From the NCBI GenBank assembly GCA_035327585.1, contig DAOLDD010000018.1, positions 1 through 64,000 of the forward strand: a DNA stretch of 64,000 nt, written 5' to 3'. The notes under the pieces were generated by a model. That model was not told where the DNA came from. It ran no database searches and was given only the letters and a program-made list of their open reading frames with translations. Made by a program: the position numbers and the translations under genes. Source of the DNA: JAMLJG01 sp035327585 (GTDB lineage Bacteria; Verrucomicrobiota; Kiritimatiellia; CAIVKH01). This document shows positions 24,687-33,304 of the stretch, piece after piece (position 1 is the first letter of the stretch; every line of letters begins with the position of its first letter).

Positions 24687-25088
24687 TTAATCTGTAATCT
24701 GAAAGCGCTTCACAAGTCTAGCTATCTCACCAGCAAGCAGCTCGGGATTATCTGATTCTCCAGATACATATCTAATATATATATATTTCATATCCTTATT
24801 GACATTTGTATCGTCAACATCGCCTATATATATTCTACGCGGTATATTTCCCTCCCCGCCGATTGATGAGATATTCCTACGTAATATATTCATTGCTTGT
24901 TTTATGGCGATGACTTGCCCGTCAACCCACTTGGCGTTTTTGTCGGCAATGATATATATTTCCGGAACATCAACATCGGTCTCGACCATAATGCATCTGC
25001 GAATAAGCACGAACTGCATCAGGCGTAATCTCCTAACAAGCTTTGATGCAATGCGTTTTACCATGCAGGAGTCAAATATCTTCAGCAT
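24687..25088 (-). CDS. Small AT-rich orphan gene after RHS; candidate immunity protein
   Basis: Encodes 133 residues, or 110 from an internal ATG (MQFVLIRRCIMVETD). I do not recognise a family. The predicted protein is a small soluble alpha/beta type: VPEIYIIADKNAKWVDGQVI, then MNILRRNISSIGG, YIYIRYVSGES and a helical end AGEIARLVKRF. The DNA is far poorer in G+C than its surroundings. It starts two bases after the RHS stop codon, which indicates co-translation. Small AT-rich genes directly behind RHS genes commonly encode immunity proteins against the RHS C-terminal toxin. That role is inferred from position only. Confidence 0.55.
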   Translation of the reverse strand: MLKIFDSCMVKRIASKLVRRLRLMQFVLIRRCIMVETDVDVPEIYIIADKNAKWVDGQVIAIKQAMNILRRNISSIGGEGNIPRRIYIGDVDDTNVNKDMKYIYIRYVSGESDNPELLAGEIARLVKRFQITD

Positions 25089-25090
25089 AT

Positions 25091-28000
25091 TCAGGTTCCA
25101 CTTCCCGGAGGCATATCACCGCTCCAATCCGTCCAATCGACTTCATATCCCATGCCAGCAGCCATACTTTCAAATAGAGTCGTCCACATACCACCAACAC
25201 ACTTGAATTTTATGTTCCCGCGAAAGACGCATTTCGCACGCCCAAGCTTGTTTTCTGGTGCTATAGGCTTTGTTATAGGTGTCGGATCGCTTGGAAGTTT
25301 GTCGGGGGGCGGAACATACTCGCCTGTAGTTATTCCAACCATAAGCACAATTTTTGCCTTGCATTGTTTCCATGACCATTTTTCACCGTACGGGTCAGAA
25401 TATATGATAGCATTATTGCCAATATATATATACAGATTTGCTCCATCGACGTAACCGAGTGGATCTACGGATATGAAACGCCCCGCATTCACATCCACAA
25501 CCCGATTCCGATAATAATACCACCCCCCGCTATCCCCCAGCGCCTCGCGGCCAGTGTAGGTGATGCGGTTGAGCGGGGCGTCGCCGGTCTCGGCGCGGAT
25601 GCGGCCGAAGGCTTCGTAGGCGTAGGTCTTGACGGTTGCGCCGGATTCGTCGGTCAGCGCGACGATCGAGCCGAGCGCGTCGGCGTGGAAGACGTGCCGG
25701 AAGCGCGGCTGGCCGGCGATGAAGCCGATCCGCTCGATGGGCTGGTCGATCCCAAGTCCGTTGATGTACGCCGTGGCGACGTCATTACTCGCCGTCAGCT
25801 CCAGCACGACGTTCGGGCCGTCGTACACGAAACGCGTCTCCAGGCAGTCGTTGAGCGACTGCCGGATGCGGTTGCCGTCGCCGTCGAAGTCGTAGGCGAA
25901 GACCCGTCCGTCCTTGTCATGCAGCGCGGTCATTTGACCCCGGTAATTGTAGGCGAACCGCCGGGTTTGTCCACCTGTCCCGCCAACGGCGGGATTCACC
26001 AGTTGATTCGTCAACCGCCCCGCCCCGTCGTAGGCGTATTCGTTCGTCTCCAGCGCGGACGCTGAGGCCAGGAGGCGGTTGGCGGAGCCGTAGGTATAGG
26101 TGGTTTCAACCACGGAAGTCGCGGAAAACGCGGAAAGCTGAGTTCTGTTCCCGACGGGGTCGTAGGCGAATTCCTGGGCGCTGCCGTCGGGATAGGCGGC
26201 ATAGGTCAACCAGTTGCGGTTGTCGTAGGCGTAGGTGTTCTCGCCTTCCAGCGTGATCATGTTCGTCCGGTTGCCGGAGAGGTCGTAGCCGTAGGTGAAT
26301 GAAGCCAGCGGCTCGCCCGGAGGGCTCGCCCTACCATGCACAAGAGCGAGCAACTGATGCGCGTCGTCATAGGTGTAGGCCGCGGTGGTGGCGTTGGGCC
26401 AGACGGCGTTGGTCCGACGGCCGACGGCGTCGTATTCGAATGATGTCGTTTTGCCGTTTCCGGTCAGCGTCGTCAGTCGATTGCGCGGGTCGTAGGAATA
26501 GGACTGTTCCAGAACGGGCGGACCACCCTCAACGCGGGCGGCTACAAGATTCGTGCGGTTGCCAATGGGGTCGTAGGCGTAGGTGAGCGCGTAACCGGTG
26601 GGGTCGATTTTCTCGATCAGGCGGTTGTCGAAGTCGTAGGTATAGGTGGTGGTCTCGGTGATCTGGCCATTGACGCGGGTGTGCATGGCGGTGCGGCGTC
26701 CGCCGAGGTCGTATGCGTACTCGTAGCGCAGTGTATCGCTTTCGATGGCGGTGACGCGGTTCATGGCGTCATATTCCCATTTTGTCACAACCCCCGCGCC
26801 GTCCACACGGTTGGTAAGATTGCCCTCGGGGTCGTAGGAATAGGCCGTCACATTGCCAGCGGCGTTGGTTTCGGCGATCACTCGTCCGGCAGGGTCATAG
26901 ACCCACGTATGAAGATTGCCATTGGCGTCGGTCTGGGTTTTCAAGCGCCCGACCTCGTCGTACGTCCACGTGGTGACGGACTCATCCGCAGTGCCGGCGG
27001 CGATCACCTCGTTCGTCCGCTTGTCGCTCCGGTCGTAGCCGTATTCGATCGTTTTGCCGTCGGGCGCGATCGTGCGCGAGATCGTGCCGGCGTGCGAGCC
27101 GCAGCCGCCGCAGCCTGATGACGCGGAAGGCGAGCGGCCATATTCATACGACGTCACGCGACCCAACGCATCCCGCACGGTGGCCAGTCGATTGTCGTCA
27201 TCGTACACGAAATGCGTTTCGACGCCCCGCTCGTCGATGTAGTTTGTCCGGTTGCCGAAGCGGTCGTATTGAATCGCGATCACGGACTGGTCGGCGTTCG
27301 TTCGCGCAAGAAGACTTCCCCGCCAGTCGTACGCATAGGCGCTCGCATGGCCCCCGGCATCGGTATGGCCGATCAGAAGCCCCGCCGCGCTCCACGAATA
27401 TGAATTGGTATTCCCCATCGCATCGGCCTCGGTCTTGAGGTCGCCGAAAACACCCCCTTGTTCGTTGGTTCCGAAATAGGTGAATGTCCGAGTCCCGCCG
27501 TTGCGTTGTCGATGCGTGAGGACCTGACCATAATCGTTCCGGGTCATCTCCTCGAAGCTTCCGTCGGGAAAATCGATGCGGAGCAACCAGTTGTTCATGT
27601 CCCGCGTGTAGGTCGTGACGCGGCCCAACCGATCGATCGTGTTCGTGACGAATCCCGCCTGATTCCGCCCGGTGTAATTGGTGCGACCCATCGGATCTAC
27701 AACGGAAAGCATGCGCCCGGCATAGTCCCGCGTATAGGCGGTCACATTGCTCTGTGCATCAGCCACGGCAACGATAAACCCGATCCCTCCGGCATCGCGG
27801 AAATAATAGGTGGGCCGACCCTCGCCATCTCGTTTTTCCTTGAGCACGCCATTCGTATAAATCCGCGTGATTTCCGTACCATCCCCCTCCAGAATTTGAG
27901 GATATTGTCCCGATCCCGTGGGCATGGAAACCCGGGTTTCACCTTCCGATCCACCGGGAGACGGGGGTCCACCACCAACTATTCCCGGATAGCTGTTCTC

Positions 28001-29137
28001 CTTGAGGGTCGTCCCCGTCACAAGGTAGTCACCGTTTCCGAAATCGAATATGGCATTGTAGTTGTACTCGTATTGCGCAGCGGCGCCCGGGCCGCGCACC
28101 ATTGGATCGATGGCCTTTGCGAGCAGCGGCCGCCCATTGGTCAAACTTTGCGCACCGACATAGCTGTATTCGGCACGCGATTCGTCTGGATAGATCACAT
28201 TCGTCAGCACGGTGTTGACCACCAGGTTCGTCAGGATCGCGGGAACAAAATTGGTTGAGCAATCTACGACTTCCACATCCTCCACAAGCGTGGTCGTACA
28301 GGTCACGACCGGCACGCTCGACGTGACGAGTACGCTGTATTCCCATGTGCCATATTCGTACGACACTTCGCGGCCATCGCTGGCCCGAAGTTTTGAAATC
28401 ACGCTTACGTCGTTGGTGATCGCGCGATCGATTTCGATCCAGCGCCCGAAATCGTTTTCGATTCGCGCCAGCTTCTGCTCCGCGGCGTATGTCAGGTTCC
28501 AGGACAGCCCCTGTCCGTTCCTAACTCGGACCAGCCGATAACGTGGCGAAACCGTGCGTTGAAAATCGTATTCCCATCCATCCGGCGTCACCATTGTGTG
28601 GCCCACATTCGTCCCCGTCCACTTGTACAGGCGGTCCCCCTGAAACGCGGGCGGGGCGCGAATGATGCCATTCGTATCGACGGCCTTGAAATCGAGCTCG
28701 TTTCCGTTTGGATATCGAATCTTTACGTGTTTGTGTCCGTTGGTGGTACCCGTTTGATCCCGCACCTCAAAGTTCCAATTGTGCTGCCACGTCTGGCGAA
28801 CGCCGAACTCAACGAAGTTGGTCGTAAACAGCGTTGCGCGGCTGCTGTAGAATCGAGAGAAGTGGAATCCGCCGACACCGAACATTTCCATATCCTTCAC
28901 GCGTCGCTGTTTGTTCGCGGTCAGCGGCTTGATCGAATCCGATCCAACCTCATCGCAGCTCGCCGAGGACGAGCCCTTGCCGGGTGCGATGTTACATTCG
29001 CAGCATGGGGGTTCCTCGGGTTCGCAATCTTCGTTCGGCTGCGGATCGTTCCCGCAGTCATTGACATATCCCCATCCGGTACAGGTCAGGGCGATCATAC
29101 ACACCGCGAACATTGTATAGTATAAAGTTCTTTTCAT
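25091..29137 (-). CDS. RHS/YD-repeat surface protein
   Basis: Encodes 1348 residues from the ATG at 29137, with GGGAGAA upstream. A signal peptide (MKRTLYYTMFAVCMIALTC) precedes a Cys-rich stretch (PPCCECNIAPGKG). An N-terminal beta domain leads to many YD repeats (YDRFGNRTNYIDERG, YDPEGNLTNRVDG, YDLSGNRTN) that build the RHS shell. The RHS core ends with YYRNRVVDVNAGRFISVDPLG, after which an unrelated AT-rich tail of about 90 residues begins (YGEKWSWKQCKAK...). In RHS proteins this variable tail is often a toxin; here no known toxin motif was recognised. Last of three minus-strand genes, followed at once by the orphan gene. A 26-nt REP-like element lies inside the coding region. Confidence 0.9.
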   Translation of the reverse strand: MKRTLYYTMFAVCMIALTCTGWGYVNDCGNDPQPNEDCEPEEPPCCECNIAPGKGSSSASCDEVGSDSIKPLTANKQRRVKDMEMFGVGGFHFSRFYSSRATLFTTNFVEFGVRQTWQHNWNFEVRDQTGTTNGHKHVKIRYPNGNELDFKAVDTNGIIRAPPAFQGDRLYKWTGTNVGHTMVTPDGWEYDFQRTVSPRYRLVRVRNGQGLSWNLTYAAEQKLARIENDFGRWIEIDRAITNDVSVISKLRASDGREVSYEYGTWEYSVLVTSSVPVVTCTTTLVEDVEVVDCSTNFVPAILTNLVVNTVLTNVIYPDESRAEYSYVGAQSLTNGRPLLAKAIDPMVRGPGAAAQYEYNYNAIFDFGNGDYLVTGTTLKENSYPGIVGGGPPSPGGSEGETRVSMPTGSGQYPQILEGDGTEITRIYTNGVLKEKRDGEGRPTYYFRDAGGIGFIVAVADAQSNVTAYTRDYAGRMLSVVDPMGRTNYTGRNQAGFVTNTIDRLGRVTTYTRDMNNWLLRIDFPDGSFEEMTRNDYGQVLTHRQRNGGTRTFTYFGTNEQGGVFGDLKTEADAMGNTNSYSWSAAGLLIGHTDAGGHASAYAYDWRGSLLARTNADQSVIAIQYDRFGNRTNYIDERGVETHFVYDDDNRLATVRDALGRVTSYEYGRSPSASSGCGGCGSHAGTISRTIAPDGKTIEYGYDRSDKRTNEVIAAGTADESVTTWTYDEVGRLKTQTDANGNLHTWVYDPAGRVIAETNAAGNVTAYSYDPEGNLTNRVDGAGVVTKWEYDAMNRVTAIESDTLRYEYAYDLGGRRTAMHTRVNGQITETTTYTYDFDNRLIEKIDPTGYALTYAYDPIGNRTNLVAARVEGGPPVLEQSYSYDPRNRLTTLTGNGKTTSFEYDAVGRRTNAVWPNATTAAYTYDDAHQLLALVHGRASPPGEPLASFTYGYDLSGNRTNMITLEGENTYAYDNRNWLTYAAYPDGSAQEFAYDPVGNRTQLSAFSATSVVETTYTYGSANRLLASASALETNEYAYDGAGRLTNQLVNPAVGGTGGQTRRFAYNYRGQMTALHDKDGRVFAYDFDGDGNRIRQSLNDCLETRFVYDGPNVVLELTASNDVATAYINGLGIDQPIERIGFIAGQPRFRHVFHADALGSIVALTDESGATVKTYAYEAFGRIRAETGDAPLNRITYTGREALGDSGGWYYYRNRVVDVNAGRFISVDPLGYVDGANLYIYIGNNAIIYSDPYGEKWSWKQCKAKIVLMVGITTGEYVPPPDKLPSDPTPITKPIAPENKLGRAKCVFRGNIKFKCVGGMWTTLFESMAAGMGYEVDWTDWSGDMPPGSGT
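26310..26335 (-). repeat. 26-nt GTAG-type REP-like element inside RHS gene
   Basis: On the coding strand it begins GGTAGGGCGAGCCC, has the TCC loop and ends GGGCGAGCC, the same layout as the elements at 19273-19333. It is in frame and encodes GRASPPGE plus parts of the neighbouring codons between two YD repeats. Confidence 0.75.
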
Positions 29138-29150
29138 CGCGTGTTTCTCC

Positions 29151-29762
29151 CTAAGTCCGGTCAGGATTGAATATTCGGAGGGGTCCCGACGCACCCACCG
29201 GCGGCTCGGGACCGACAGAGAATTCCAGAAGCTCCTGGCGTTCCCCCTGAATGACCATCAAGGGATAGCGCCCGCTGTGCCCGCCCACCGCATACGAGAA
29301 CGCGATATCTCCGCCATTTGGCATGAGCACAAGGGGTCCTCTCCTTCTTTCCAAACTGCCGCCGTGATCTGCCTCCAAGCGGATCGGTTGTGTCGAATCC
29401 ACGCCGCGCAAATGGATGCGAATCGCGAGAACCTCGTTCACTTCGACCCCTACGCGAGCGAACTCGCCGTCGATGGCATGGAGTTCCAGTGTGACGCCGT
29501 CACCGCGAGTGATTGTGGCGGTGGCGGTGATCGGGTTTTCATCAATTTCAGCCACCGCTTCCGCCGGGAGCGGCTCCGCCAGCCTGACCGCGATGGGGTC
29601 CGAAGAGGTCGGGTGTCCGCGATCCTCCGTCGTTTCGACGGACGGCGAAACCGCCTCAACGTTCGTCGGTTCGGCGTGTGACGCCTCCCGATGGGGAGTC
29701 AGCCAGATTGCCCAAATGGCGACTAGCGCAATGCCTAGCGCAACCGCGAATTTCATTCTCAT
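29151..29762 (-). CDS. Membrane-anchored or secreted protein of unknown function
   Basis: Encodes 203 residues. The N-terminal MRMKFAVALGIALVAIWAIW is a signal anchor or signal peptide. An acidic, Thr/Ser/Pro-rich linker (residues about 27-75) leads to a beta-rich domain (ATATITRGDGVTLELHAIDG ... GDIAFSYAVGGHSGRYP). No family was recognised. It lies between the LamG/HYR gene and the RHS gene with gaps of 10 and 13 bases, so the three are one operon. Its product may help secrete or anchor the RHS protein, which is speculation from position. Confidence 0.6.
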   Translation of the reverse strand: MRMKFAVALGIALVAIWAIWLTPHREASHAEPTNVEAVSPSVETTEDRGHPTSSDPIAVRLAEPLPAEAVAEIDENPITATATITRGDGVTLELHAIDGEFARVGVEVNEVLAIRIHLRGVDSTQPIRLEADHGGSLERRRGPLVLMPNGGDIAFSYAVGGHSGRYPLMVIQGERQELLEFSVGPEPPVGASGPLRIFNPDRT

Positions 29763-29772
29763 GGGGATCCTC

Positions 29773-31281
29773 CTACCAGTAGGTCGGCCTGCACTCCACC
29801 GGGACGACGTTGGTGGGATTCAGTCCGTACTGCACTTTCCAACCATCGCTCAATCCGTCATCCGCCGTGCTGGGGTTGGCGGGGTCGGTGAAGTAAATAT
29901 TGACCTCCTCCCAGTCGGTGAGGCCGTCGCCGTCGCAATCCGCCGTCATATTCGGGTGCACAACGACTTGTTGCGCACACGAGTTGGTGTTGCCGGCCGC
30001 ATCCCAAACGCGCCACGTCACCACATTGGTCCCAACGACGAATTCGGACGGCGCAATGCTGACCACACCGACCACGCCGCAATTGTCCGACACGACCGGC
30101 TCGCCAAGAACGGCATTCGTGACCGCCGCCAGGCAGGGACCGGCCTCCAGCACAAGGTCGTCTGGACAGGTGATGGCAGGCAGCTCCGTATCCAGCACCG
30201 TCACCCGCTGCGTGCAGGAACCCTGATTCCCGGCATAATCCGTCGCGATCCACGTCACATAGGTCACGCCGACCGGGTATGACGCGGGCGCGTCGTTCGT
30301 GACCAGCGCGACTCCGCAGTTGTCCGTCGCGACCGGCTGGCCGAGCGCAACGTCTGTGGTGTTGCACTGCCCGACGGCCACCTGGACGACAACATCGGAT
30401 GGGCACTGGATTTGCGGCAGTTCAATATCGTCGCCCCGCTGCATGTAGCAGCGAATCGTCTCGTTCGTCTTCCCGTTCCCGACCGCATCGGGCGCGTACT
30501 CGTAAAGGATCAGGACATCGTCGATTTTGCCGACCAACAAACTGCCCACCCCGCGCGACACCGCCGAGTTGCCGACCGTCAGCCGACTCGCATTGCTGCC
30601 CACCACGACGCCCGACAAGACGTTGCCGTCACCGCGCTGAATTCCGTCCACATAGAAATGCACGTTTCGGGTCACAGCATTCGTGGCCGGTCGGGTCCCG
30701 TCATAGACAACCGCCATGTGATGCCAGGCATTGCTGTTAGGCGCGATCCCGCCAACTGCTGTGCCGACCTCGGTTCCGTTCACCCGCAACGACAACGTTC
30801 CCGCTGACCCGGAAAACCGAAATTCAACGCCCGCCGTGTTGGTGTTGAGCGTCAGCGAACTCGTATCACTGACAATGCGCGCGGAGGTATTGCTGCCCGC
30901 GCCGCCGCTCTCGCGCCGGACCCATGCCATCAGAGTAAAACGCGACGCGCCGGCAAGCGGATCGTATTCCGCGCTCGCTTCCAACGCCGGCGTTGTCGAG
31001 CCAGAACCGGAACTCGGGAATTGAACGCTCCACCCGCAACCATCATTCGGGGGCGGCACATCCGCGCTGAACTCCGCGCCATGGACGAGAGTGGCGTTAC
31101 CGTCGTCCTCGTCGATACCCGTATTCACGGTGTTGGTGCCCGCCCCTTCGACGAAGAGATATTCGGCCACCATCGCGCTGTTCGTTCCGTCCCCCGGACA
31201 CGACGCATGCACGGCGGTCGCGACAGCGATCAAGACGGCAGCCCCCGCGCTGAACGAGAGCAGAATACGGGACGCGTTCAT
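29773..31281 (-). CDS. Secreted LamG/HYR-domain protein with EF-hand-like end
   Basis: Encodes 502 residues from the ATG at 31281, which has GGAGGTG upstream. After the signal peptide (RILLSFSAGAAVLIAVATAVHA) comes a LamG domain (about 30-245; MVAEYLFVEGAGTNT, FTLMAWVRRESGG, HHMAVVYDGTRPA). Two HYR repeats of about 80 residues follow (QCPSDVVVQV and TCPDDLVLEAGPC; each with DNCGV and VTWIATD/VTWRVWD). The end, DCDGDGLTDWEEVNIYFTDP, is a thrombospondin-type-3-like calcium loop. No PEP-CTERM or other sorting tail is visible. It begins the operon that ends with the RHS gene and probably is a surface or matrix adhesion protein. A (GGAA)8 tract lies upstream of its start. Confidence 0.85.
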   Translation of the reverse strand: MNASRILLSFSAGAAVLIAVATAVHASCPGDGTNSAMVAEYLFVEGAGTNTVNTGIDEDDGNATLVHGAEFSADVPPPNDGCGWSVQFPSSGSGSTTPALEASAEYDPLAGASRFTLMAWVRRESGGAGSNTSARIVSDTSSLTLNTNTAGVEFRFSGSAGTLSLRVNGTEVGTAVGGIAPNSNAWHHMAVVYDGTRPATNAVTRNVHFYVDGIQRGDGNVLSGVVVGSNASRLTVGNSAVSRGVGSLLVGKIDDVLILYEYAPDAVGNGKTNETIRCYMQRGDDIELPQIQCPSDVVVQVAVGQCNTTDVALGQPVATDNCGVALVTNDAPASYPVGVTYVTWIATDYAGNQGSCTQRVTVLDTELPAITCPDDLVLEAGPCLAAVTNAVLGEPVVSDNCGVVGVVSIAPSEFVVGTNVVTWRVWDAAGNTNSCAQQVVVHPNMTADCDGDGLTDWEEVNIYFTDPANPSTADDGLSDGWKVQYGLNPTNVVPVECRPTYW

Positions 31282-31393
31282 GGCTTCACCTCCAGGCAAG
31301 AGCAGAGTGACGACGCTGCACACGCGTCGAACGGACAACCGGAAAAAAGCGGAACGCACCGCGCCCGCGAAGCCCTTTCCTCAGCAAACGCCG

Positions 31394-31428
31394 GGAAGGA
31401 AGGAAGGAAGGAAGGAAGGAAGGAAGGA
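31394..31428. repeat. (GGAA)8 tetranucleotide tract
   Basis: Eight perfect GGAA units plus GGA, about 113-147 bp upstream of the LamG/HYR start codon on the minus strand. Such tracts change length by slippage and can alter promoter spacing. Whether this one lies in the promoter is not shown. Confidence 0.9.
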
Positions 31429-31638
31429 GCGATCAACGCATGCGCAAAGTTTCGCATCAAAGACGACTCTTGCGCGGCAATCTGAATCGCACTCACTCGA
31501 AATCCCTCTTCAGCAGATTTCACACTGTGATCCGTATTACTTCACGGATCCATTTCGATACAAGCAGAATCGGCAGGGTGAAGCAGCATTGCTTCTCCCC
31601 TCGCCCGGCCCTACGCTCCGGCCCCGAGGTTTTCAAAT

Positions 31639-32316
31639 ATGCGCATCTACATTGTCCGGCACGCCGATCCTGATTACGCGAACGATTCGATCACGCCCGC
31701 GGGCCACCTGGAGGCCCGCGCGCTGGCGGAGCGCCTGCACGCGGAGGGCATCAACCGGATTTTCTGTTCCCCGCTCGGCCGCGCGCGGCAGACGATGCAG
31801 TACACGGCGGATCGCCTGAATCGGGCCGCCGAGGTGCACGACTGGATGCAGGAACTGAGCGACATGCGAATCGAACTTCCGCCCTGGGGAAATCTCGCGG
31901 CGTGGGACATTCCCGCCGAAGTCGTACACGCGGGCGGCGCGGAACAGGCCTATGCCGGGCTCGACTTCTCCCACAAAATCCAAGCCATCAACGAGGATTC
32001 GGACGCGCTGCTCGCCCGGCTGGGTTACGTCCGCAAGGACGGACGCTATCACGTCGTGCAACCGAACGAGGATCGGGTCGCGATGTTCTGCCACAACGGA
32101 CTCGGACTGACCTGGCTGGCGCATCTGCTTCGAATGCCGCTCGTTTCCGTGTGGACAAGTTTCTGGCTGGCCCCCACCTCCGTGACCACGATTCTCTTCG
32201 ACCAGCGCTCCCCCGAGTGGGCGGTGCCGCGCTGTCTGGCGGTCGGCGATACCTCGCACCTCCACAAAGCCGGACTGCCCATCCTCCCGCGCGGCATCAT
32301 CACCAACTACGTCTGA
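31639..32316 (+). CDS. Histidine phosphatase superfamily protein
   Basis: Encodes 225 residues. The phosphoacceptor motif VRHADPDYAND (His 7) and RIFCSPLGRARQTMQYTA are at the N-terminus; CHNGLGLTWLAHLL (about 154) carries the second catalytic His. A conserved acidic residue of the family may be in ELSDMRIELPPW. The family includes phosphoglycerate mutases and alpha-ribazole-phosphate phosphatases; the substrate here is unknown. The first third of the gene is duplicated at 23251-23478. It lies divergent from the LamG/HYR/RHS operon. Confidence 0.85.
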   Translation: MRIYIVRHADPDYANDSITPAGHLEARALAERLHAEGINRIFCSPLGRARQTMQYTADRLNRAAEVHDWMQELSDMRIELPPWGNLAAWDIPAEVVHAGGAEQAYAGLDFSHKIQAINEDSDALLARLGYVRKDGRYHVVQPNEDRVAMFCHNGLGLTWLAHLLRMPLVSVWTSFWLAPTSVTTILFDQRSPEWAVPRCLAVGDTSHLHKAGLPILPRGIITNYV

Positions 32317-32344
32317 GCGCACGCGCGGCGCGCGCCAAAAAGTT

Positions 32345-32391
32345 TTTACAGACGTTGAAAGTCCCCAAAAAAGAAATTACAGACGTTGAAA
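32345..32391. repeat. Paired 16-mer repeat, 31-bp period (copy 3)
   Basis: TTTACAGACGTTGAAA (32345-32360) and ATTACAGACGTTGAAA (32376-32391) with a 15-nt spacer containing six A. The spacing equals that of copies 1 and 2; both units carry the same T-to-A change near the right end, so they may be homogenised within a pair. Confidence 0.85.
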
Positions 32392-32431
32392 TTTGGGGCG
32401 GAACACGGGAACCTTTCGCCCGCATCCGCAT

Positions 32432-33304
32432 ATGAGCTCCCACGACGAAGTTATTTATGTTGAGACCGGGCCGGTGAAGCGCCGCTATGTGCTGCACCGG
32501 CCGCCGGCGTGTACGCCAGGGCGGCTGAATCCGGTGGTCATCATGCTGGACGGGCGCGGGGGGACGCCGTGGACCGCGATCAAGAGCAGCGGGTGGAGCG
32601 GGCACGCGGATGCGCACGGCTTCCTCGCGGTCTATCCGGAGGCGACCCGCATGGACCCGGCGGGGCCGCTGCATTTCCTGGACAATCCGCAGATGTGGAA
32701 CGCGGGGCTGGGCAGCTCGGACGCGGAACGGCCGCCGGTGGACGACGTGGCGTTCCTGCGGGCAGTGATCGCCGATCTGAAACAGCGCGGCATCGCCGAT
32801 CCGCGCCGTATCTACCTGTGCGGGTTCTCGAACGGCGCATCGATGACCTTCCGCTTTGCGGTCGAGGCCGGGGACCTGCTGGCGGCGATCGGCACGGTGG
32901 CCGGACACTACCGCGCGGGCAGCGGCGCGCCGCCTGTCCCGGTCCCCCTCGCCCACTTTTTCGGACACCGCGACCCGATGAGTCCGTTCGCGGGCGGCAT
33001 GGTGGAACTGCCGTGGGGCAAGACGGAGTGGCGGCCCGCGGCGCGCGATTCCGCGCTCGCGTGGGCGTCACGGCTGGGCTGGGCGGAGGACGCGTCGCGC
33101 GTGGAGCAACTCGACGGCGTGACGACGGAGCGCTGGGGCGAGGCGGGCGACCCGCGCGAGGTGGTGTTCACCGCGATCCACGACCTGGGCCACGTCTGGC
33201 CGGGCGGCCACCGCCTGCTGCCCGAGTCGCTGGTGGGCCAGCCGTCGAACCGCCTGTCGGCCACGGCGGAACTCTGGCGCTTCTTCTCGCGCCACGCGCG
33301 ATGA
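32432..33304 (+). CDS. PHB-depolymerase/LpqC-like alpha/beta-hydrolase esterase
   Basis: Encodes 290 residues from the ATG at 32432. It has the serine-hydrolase set: CGFSNGASMTFRFA (nucleophile Ser in GFSNG), HFFGHRDPMSPFAG (Asp) and HDLGHVWPGGH (His). PVVIMLDGRGG near the start would form the oxyanion region. This pattern matches the polyhydroxybutyrate depolymerase / feruloyl esterase-like group, which usually cleaves short esters of polysaccharides or polyesters. No signal peptide is visible, so the enzyme appears cytoplasmic unless the start is wrong. It overlaps the EamA gene by four bases. Confidence 0.75.
   Translation: MSSHDEVIYVETGPVKRRYVLHRPPACTPGRLNPVVIMLDGRGGTPWTAIKSSGWSGHADAHGFLAVYPEATRMDPAGPLHFLDNPQMWNAGLGSSDAERPPVDDVAFLRAVIADLKQRGIADPRRIYLCGFSNGASMTFRFAVEAGDLLAAIGTVAGHYRAGSGAPPVPVPLAHFFGHRDPMSPFAGGMVELPWGKTEWRPAARDSALAWASRLGWAEDASRVEQLDGVTTERWGEAGDPREVVFTAIHDLGHVWPGGHRLLPESLVGQPSNRLSATAELWRFFSRHAR

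Noticed and set aside
29773..31281. PEP-CTERM or similar sorting signal on the LamG/HYR protein
   Set aside because: The C-terminus (VVPVECRPTYW) lacks a PEP motif, a hydrophobic helix and a basic tail.
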